Below, one piece after another: positions 49,901 to 58,900 of a DNA stretch of 64,000 nt (within the stretch, counting starts at the first letter, position 1; every line of letters begins with the position of its first letter). The stretch is taken from contig NC_064615.1 of the NCBI RefSeq assembly GCF_023898315.1, positions 4,598,501 to 4,662,500 of the forward strand, written 5' to 3'. Source of the stretch: Schistocerca nitens. Taxonomy: Eukaryota; Arthropoda; Insecta; Orthoptera; Acrididae. The position numbers and the translations under genes are program-made. The notes beneath the pieces were generated by a model. The model saw only the letters and a program-made list of their open reading frames with translations. It searched no databases and was not told the DNA's origin.

Positions 49901-52900
49901 TTGAAATTCTGAGAGAAATAGGAGTAACCTACAGGGAAAGATGGATGATATACAATATGTGTAAGGACCAAGAGGGAACATTAAAACTGGAATACCAAGA
50001 ACAAACTGCTCAAATTAAAAAAAGTGTGAGACAGGGATGCAGTCTTTTACTCCAGTTCATCCTATACATCAAAGAAGCGATGATGGACATAAAAGAAAAG
50101 TTCAAGAGTGAGATTAAAATTGTAGGTGGAAGGCTATTAGATTCACTGATGACGTTTATATTCTCAATGAAAGTGAAGAAGAATTACAGGACCTGTTGAA
50201 TGAAATGAACAATCTAATGAGTTCAGAATACAGGTTGAGAGTAAACTGAAAGAAGAGAAAAGTGATAAAAATGGGAACAACGAGAAACTCAGCATCAAAA
50301 TTGGTGGTCATGAAGTAGACAAAGTCAAAAATTCTGCTAGCTTGGAAGGAGAAGAACCTGTGACACACGACGTAAGGAGGACGTATTAAAGCAGACTAGC
50401 TCAGGCAAAGAGACTAATCCTGGCCGAGAGAAGTCTTCTGGTGTCAAACATAGGCCCTAATTTGAGGAAGAAATTTCTGAAAGCATACATTTGGAGCACA
50501 GTGTTGTATGGTAGTGAAGCACGGACAGTGGGAAAACTGGAACAGGAGAGAATGTAAGCATTTGAGAAGTGGTGATACAGAAGAATGCTGAAAATCAGAT
50601 GGACTGATAAGATAAGGAATGGGGAAGTTCCTCACAGAATTGGTGAAGAAGGGAAGATACGGAAATCACTGACAAGAAGAAGGGACAGAATGTTAGGACA
50701 CGTGTTAAGATATCAGAGAATAACCTTCATGGTATTAAAGGGAACTGTAGAGGGACAAAAATGTAGGAGAACACATCTAGCAAATAAGGAAGGATGTAGG
50801 TTGCAAGTGCTATTCTGTCAGAAGGCTGACGACGCATAAAAGAAAAAAAGAATTATGACTGGTTGCTGTAAATCCTCTCAACAGTAGTTTACATTACAGT
50901 ACATTACAGTCATGTTTTCAGAGATCATTGTGAAAGATCAAATTTTGTCTTGAATATCTCTCTAATGTATTGAATGTCTCTCTAATTATCAAAGTAAACA
51001 CATTTATGTGGCTTCTTCAATATACATGGTGGTCCATTGATCATGACCAGGCCAAATATCTCACAAAATAAGCGTCAAACAAAAAAATTACAAAGAACGA
51101 AACTTGTCTAGCTTGAAGGGGGAAACCAGATGGCGCTACGGTTGGCCCGCTAGATGGCGCTGCCACAGGTCAAACAGACATCAACTACGCTTTTTTAAAT
51201 AGGAACCCCAATTTTTTATTACATATCCATGTAGTATGTGAAGAAATATGAATGTTTTAGTTGGACCACTATTTTTGCTTTGTGATAGATCTGGTTTCCC
51301 CCTTCAAGCTAGTTGAGTTTCATTCTTTGTAGTTTGTTCCTTTGATGCTTATTTTGTGAGATATTTGGCATGGTCACTATCAATGGACCACCCTGTATAT
51401 ATAGACACAAGATAACATTTCATTTCATTTATTTATTCACGTGTAAATCTTGGACACTTCTTAATAATGATCGTTAATATTCATTTGAAAGATAACATTT
51501 TTATTGCATGTACTCTTTAACTGAATAAGAGCTATTATTTGGTAAATACACTTTAAGAAAGCAATAAAACATAGATATTCCCTTTATGTCTTTTATGCCT
51601 TTTGGCAGTTTAGTATGCAATTTTGCTCAATAGTAAAATATAGTGATTTATAACCTATATCCACAACCAATAAATTTGTCACAGAATTTTTTATGAGTTT
51701 GGATCAGAGGCAGCCGCAGAGTGGGGCGAGTGAGGGCCATTGCTCCTTGTTCGATTACAAGATTACATTTACTGTACGAATATGAAAATGTGCCTGTAAT
51801 CGCAGGGGCCAGCCTTTTAAGATCTAAAATACATGGAAAAACTTGTCTCTAAAAAGACCTTAAGATATCAATAACATGACAGAAAAATGATATAAAACAC
51901 ACGTAAATGAGTTACGAAATAAACTAGAGTAATGAAAACCTTTACCAATCATCCTGGCCGCCCCATTGTAGCTGGTTACCAAGCCCCCACAGAACGTATC
52001 TCTGCCTACGTAGATCAACACCTTCAACCCATTACATGCAGTCTCCCATCCTTCATCAAAGACACCAACCACTTTCTCGAACGCCTGGAATCCTTACCCA
52101 ATCTGTTACCCCCGTAAACCATCCTTGTAACCATTGATGCCACTTCCTTTAACACAAATATTCCGCACGTCCAAGGCCTCGCTGCGATGGAGCACTTCCT
52201 TTCACGCCGATCACCTGCACCCTACCTAAAACGTCTTTCCTCATTACCTTAGCCAGCTTCATCCTGACCCACAACTTCTTCACTTTCGAAGGCCAGACAT
52301 ACTAACAATTAAAGGGAACAGCCATGGGCACCAGGATGGCCCCCTCGTACGTCAACCTATTCATGGGTCGCCTAGAGGAAGCCTTCTTGGTTACCCAGGC
52401 CTGCCAACCCAAAGTTTGGTACAGATTTATTGATGACATCTTCATGATCTGGAATCACAGTGAAGAAGAACTCCAGAATTTCCTCTCCAACCTCAACTCC
52501 TTTGGTTCCATCAGATTCACCTGGTCCTACTCCAAATCCCACGCCACTTTCCTTGACGTTGACCTCCACCTGTCCAATGGTCAGCTTCACACGTCCGTCC
52601 ACATCAAACCCACCAACAAGCAACAGTACCTCCATTATGACAGCTGCCACCCATTCCACATCAAATGGTCCCTTCCCTACAGCCTAGGTCTTCGTGGCAA
52701 ACGAATCTGCTCCAGTCCGGAATCCCTGAACCATTACACCAACAACCTGACAACAGCTTTCGCATCCCGCAACTACCCTCCCGACCTGGTACAGAAGCAA
52801 ATAACCAGAGCCACTTCCTCATCTCCTCAAACCAAGAACCTCCCACAGAAGAACCCCAAAAGTGCCCCACTTGTGACAGGATACTTTCCGGGACTGGATC

Positions 52901-55900
52901 AGACTCTGAATGTGGCTCTCCGGCAGGGATATGACTTCCTCAAATCCTGCCCTGAAATGAGATCCATCCTTCATGAAATCCTCCCCACTCCACCAAGAGT
53001 CTCTTTCCGCCATCCACCTAACCTTCGTAACCTCTTGGTTCATCCCTATGAAATCCCCAAACCACCTTCCCCACCCTCTGGCTCCTACCCTTGTAACCGC
53101 CCCCGGTGTGAAACCTGTCCCATGCACCCTCCCACCACCACCTACTCCAGTCCTGTAACCCGGAAGGTGTAAACGATCAAAGGCAGAGCCACGTGTGAAA
53201 GCACCCACGTGATTTACCAACTGACCTGCCTACACTGTGATGCATTCTATGTGGGAATGACCAGCAACAAACTGTCCATTTGCATGAATGGACACAGGCA
53301 GACTGTGTTTGTTGGTAATGGGGATCACCCTGTGGCTAAACATACCTCGGTGGACGGCCAGCACATCTTGGCACAGTGTTACACCGTCCGGGTTATCTGG
53401 ACACTTTCCACTAACACCAACCTATCTGAACTCCGGAGATGGGAACTTGCTATTCAATATATCCTCTCTTCCCATTACCCACCAGGCCTCAATCTCCGCT
53501 AATTTCAAGTTGCCGCCACTCATACCTCACCTGTCATTCAACAACATCTTTGCCTCTGTTCTTCCGCCTCGACTGACATCTCTGCCCAAACTCTTTGTCT
53601 TTGAATATGTCTGCTTGTGTCTGTATATGTGTGGATGGATATGTGTGTGTGTGCGAAAACACAAACATCTAGAAATGAAGTACAATCTTAAAAATGACGT
53701 CTTAAAACTAAATTGCAGAATACCACAAGATGTCAACGGGCCTTATGTCATCATCTGACTTCATGCAGGTGCAGTATGGAGGGCCCGTGGGGTGATCACA
53801 GTGCTTTCCCAGTCATTGTCGACTTTTCAGACCTTGAAGCTCGTACTTCTCTTTCGAGCAGCTCCTCAGCTAGCATCATCAAATTGAGTGCACCCCATAC
53901 CAGTCCTTCCACCGAGGAAAAGTCCCTGTCAGTTCCGTCAATTGAAACCAGCTCCTCCACACATGTCAGATGTGCTGACCAATCACCTATGGAGTCAGAT
54001 CAAGAGTGACATCATCTTTGAAAAATTGAATAGTTCATGGTATTGAGGTCACTAACACACACCTTTGTGGCAGTGGTCAACACAGATGAATGCTGGTTCG
54101 AATCCTGTCGGTAGCAAATTATCACTGCCAGTGTTTGGCCAGCAAGGGAAAGCAAGGTGGTGATGTAAAGTTTCTGACCACCAGTCCTTACGCCAATGTC
54201 CTGAATTAAATACCCTACCACTCTGCAGTGTCTCATAAAGTGAGTGCACGTAACACTGTCGATGGTGATCCGTCTTTGGGATGGGGATGTTGTGCTTGGC
54301 AGCTCCATTAGTGGTATTTGAGGGGAGTAGGCTATGTGCTAGCATCAGGTTTCACTCCCTCTCTCTTTCTTTCTTCCATATCAACACAAACCCTATACTA
54401 CACTGTACAAGCACTGATCACGGTCATCCATGCAATACGTATACATTCTTGATATTTCGTGACAGGTCGGAGGAAGGCAACAGCAAACCACTTCCACTAG
54501 GATCTTGCCTAGAACAGTGATGCAAGATTCCTGCATCTGCTCCCCTATGCCCATTTCTTGAGTGTGGGACCACTTTAATATTTCACATAAATTATCTTGT
54601 CATGTTGTAGCTTTAGGTGGAGGTTTTAACCTACCAGCTACAGACTGGGAGACTGAAGACATAAGGATGGGAGGTAAGGACAGAGAGTCATGTGAACTTT
54701 TTGTAAGTGCTTTATCCAAAAATTGCCTTGAGCTGTTAATCAAAGAACTGCACCTGCTAGTGACAAACAGACCCAAAATTTTGATTCTGTTAGCATGGAA
54801 CAGGGAATCATTGATCACAAGGCCATTACAGAAGCATTGAATATGACTGTAAATAGGAATACGAAGAAAGGCAGGGAGACCTTTCTGCTGAGCAAGAGCA
54901 ACAAGAAACAGATTTCAGTTTACCTACATGGCCAGCATGAAGATTTCATCTCCAGCACTAACAATGGTGAGTATAAATGGATGTAGTTCAGGAGCAATGT
55001 GCAATATGCTTTAGGTAGGTATGTGATGAGCAAAGTTATGAAGGACACAAAAGACCTGCTATTGTTCGTGTGAGGAGGGCCGTGCATGAAGTGGCCAACA
55101 AATTTGAAACTAATATTGTAGATAACTATAAATTCCTTGGTCTAGACAGTATATATGGAAAGATGATCAAAGAAATGAGGCAGGCAGTTGCTGATATGCT
55201 GCATTCGATGTGTACAAGAATCTACATCTATGTCTACATTTATACTCCGCAAGCCACCCAATGGTGTGTGGCGGAGGGCACTTTATGTGCCACTGTCATT
55301 GCCTTCCTTTCCTGTACCAGTCGCGTATGGTTCACGGGAAGAACGACTGCCAGAAAGCCTCTGTGCATGCTCGAATCTCTCTAATTTTACATTCGTGATC
55401 CCCTTGGGAGGTATAAGTAGGGGGAAGCAATATATTCGATACCTCATCCAGAAACGCACCCTCTCGAAACCTGGACAGCGAGCTACACCACGATGCAGAG
55501 TGCCTCTCTTGCAGAGTCTGCCACTTGAGTTTGCTAAACATCTCCGTAACGCTATCACAGTTACCAAATAATCCTGTGACAAAACGTGCCGCTCTTCTTT
55601 GGATCTTCTCTATCTCCTGTGTCAACCTGACCTGGTACGGATCCCACACTGATGAGCAATACTCAAGTATAGTGAAATTAGGAGCACTGAATGCCTTTAA
55701 GCTCCAAGCTCCAGACACACACACACACACGCACACACACAAAGTCTCTCTTCACTCTCCTCATCCCCCTTACACAAAAAGGACCAGTCAGGAACTGCTC
55801 CAACTACACACAAAGAGTTTGAAATGTCATTTGCCTAAATGCCATGTAACACTTCTGTTCCCCCACTTAAAGAAAAGACGTTAGGACCTCTCACAACCTC

Positions 55901-58900
55901 AAAAAAATTCTTATTAACATATTACTACAAACAACCTAATTATGTAAAAAAACACTGAATATGATTTCCTTCTTTAAAAAAGGAATGAGACTTTATTTTT
56001 AATAACAAGTCTTTCCAGTTTTGTTATTTTATTTCAGGTAAATTGTGTTAAACCGTGTTAGTCTACTTTGTGTATCTTCATCTTATTTGCTTCACATCCT
56101 GTGTGATGCAAGAAATTGTCCAGTTATGCCCAGTCTTTCTGTATAGAAAGCTACATATATAATGTGTGTGTGTAATGTGTCAACTTACTTATGATTTTTT
56201 TCTATTTATTTATTTAATTATTCAACAGAGCATTGCCTTCAAGCCAGTATACTCGAGAGTTTCTCGTTGACTTCTTGTATATATGCATAGTTAGTTACCT
56301 CTTACTCTTTCTCACATAATTATTATGTGGGGAGTTGCTTGTTAAGTATATGCCTACTGTTCGGTCAAATGTCAGTACAGTCTGTAATCAACAAGTGTGG
56401 AATGTTCCTGCTCCCACCATTTTTTGTCTCTAATATCAGATAAGTCTACTCGATTATAGAATTTGACTGGAGAAAACTTTCATATCGTGACCACCAGTCA
56501 TTATACTCCTTCATACTTCTGTACTCATTGCACTTACACTTCTTCTAAGGGCAACCACTGTGTTAAACACTTATACCATTATAGATGTGGGTGTACTCTT
56601 GGGTCCATCTAACCTTAGCTCTCTCCTACCTACGTAAAATACTGCAGGTCATTCCTCCCATGGATTCACCTGACCAGGGTGTAGGACATTTCTCCTATAG
56701 ATCTGCCTACCCTTTTGCTCTCCTATACATCATCTGCTATTTGGGTATGTGTGCCCCATATTAGCTTCATCACTAAACACAGTTACTAGCCCCATTTTAC
56801 TATCTTTTCTCATTCTAAACAATAAATTTCTCCCATAATTGCTTTCTGCTGACATTACCTGATTGCTCTGTATTTAAATATCTAAACTCCTCTCTTCTAA
56901 CTTCTTTTTTCCCTTACTCTTGTTTAGTACATATGTAACATCACTGTGTACACTTACTTCACATGCTTTTGTATCTTGCTTCTATTTACTGATACATATA
57001 GCTTTTCCTTTACTTTCTTGTAATTATTAGATTGACACAATACAGAAGATTACTAGTTATCAAACCTTTTCATTCTCTTTTTAACTCGTAAGATCTTCCT
57101 TCTTATTTGGCTATGCATGTTAGCATGCCATCAGTTTGTCTTTCCTTCCATCTCCTACCTGGATTCTTCTCTGCTACAGCATGTGCCGTTGCTAACATAT
57201 GTCACTTACTGAACCCTAAAAAAAATCCTTATAGTCTTTTGTCATTGTCATAAGTGAAATACCTGCCAGTGCGAATCCTACTGTTGTAGGTTGTAAATTC
57301 TACTATAGAGACAGTAACAAGAAGAGATCCTACAATAGGAATTTTGTGTATGGATAGAGGGAAGATAGATTTGTTATTCGTAAAGAAGAAGTAAGAAAAG
57401 GAAATAAAGAGACAGTTACATTAGCATTGAAGAAGAAAAGAAGACAGTACCCCATAGGTGGATTCCTTTACCATCCCTCACCCCAAGGACACCATCTGCT
57501 AAGGTACTTCACCATGGTGCTGGAGGGAGAAGTTGTTTGGCACTCCTTATAGAATGAACTTGCCATAGCTTCACCCTTGCAGACACCTTGAAAATTGATC
57601 GTAACAAACCCCTACAAAGTGCAGTGGAATATGCAAGTACGAGAGTGGTTTGAAAACTTCTTGGAATGGAATAGAACGAAAGTACTTACATCAGTGAAAG
57701 CTTTTTTATTTCTCAATGTAGTCTCCTTGTAGAGTAATGCACTTGGTTCCAGTGCCTTGATCCCATCTCGAAAATGAGTTTCCTCCAGGCCTGCAAAATA
57801 GTTGTCAACTGTGGCTATCCCCCCCCCCCCCTCCCTTCAGGGGGCTCACCACTCTTTGGCAGGTTCGTGTTTAACTACACAGGGTCCCAGCCTTTGCAGC
57901 ATTTTTTCCTCTCCGTGCTGCATGTCTATCTTCTTGCTATTCTTTTTCCCCTCCCTTGGGGAACATGTCTGGGGTTTTATTGGGAATGTTCTGCATTGTC
58001 TGTCGCTGACGTAAGAACAGTCTCACCACTGTTTTTCGCTCCCTTTTCCTTTCTTTGTTTCCCTTTTCCTCTCATTCTTCTGCTTTGACATTTGAGGTTC
58101 CTCTTTCTTCTTTCCCCCTTTGCACTTCTGAAGGCCAGCCCACGTGTCTGACATCTAACAGGTGACTGGGTAACGCGTAATTCCCAGCCCCAGGTCAACT
58201 GGTAGGGTTCGCACTTACCCCTGGTACAAGCCAGGCCCAGGGAGGGATGATTGCCTGAGCTACAACCTTCCCAAATTGCTGATTGGTCCTTCTGTCAGGT
58301 GCTCGGGAGGTGTGACGTGAGGTGTGAACAGTCACCTAAGGTGGGTCCGCCCCCTTGTGAAGGGGACCCCAGTTGGAAGGAGCGCGCCATCATAGACGCT
58401 AGCAGTCAGGGGGGATTTTCTTGCAATGATTCAGTTATCTACCCAATCTCAATGTCTACAAAATGTAAATGTAATGAGGCTGATGATTCTAAGACACTTC
58501 CTGCTGCACCACGGTTCCTTATGGTCTCACTTACTTGAGATGGTCAGTCCTTCACCATGGTAAATGTGTTAATTATTCAGAAAGGTGTTGATGCAACTGC
58601 CAGCCCTGTGAAATCCTACTCTCATTTATGGAATGGCACTTTGCTTTTGGAGACTACTTCTGATTCTCAAGCACAACTGCTTGCTGCTGCTCCGCAGCTA
58701 CCCTATTCGTGTTGAGGCCCATAGAAATTGGAATTCTTCCCATGGCATAATATACACCAGGTTGCTCAATGGTGTAACCAAAGCCGAAATCCAAACTTAC
58801 CTCTCTGATCAGGGTATCATTGCCGTCTATCGTGTAATGAAAATGGTAGATTCCTCCTTAGTGCCCACCTGCACTCTTTTTCTCACCTTTGATAGAGTGG

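Noticed and set aside
52819..53220. 133-codon minus ORF
   Set aside because: Antisense of PLE 3 coding sequence with no motif of its own.
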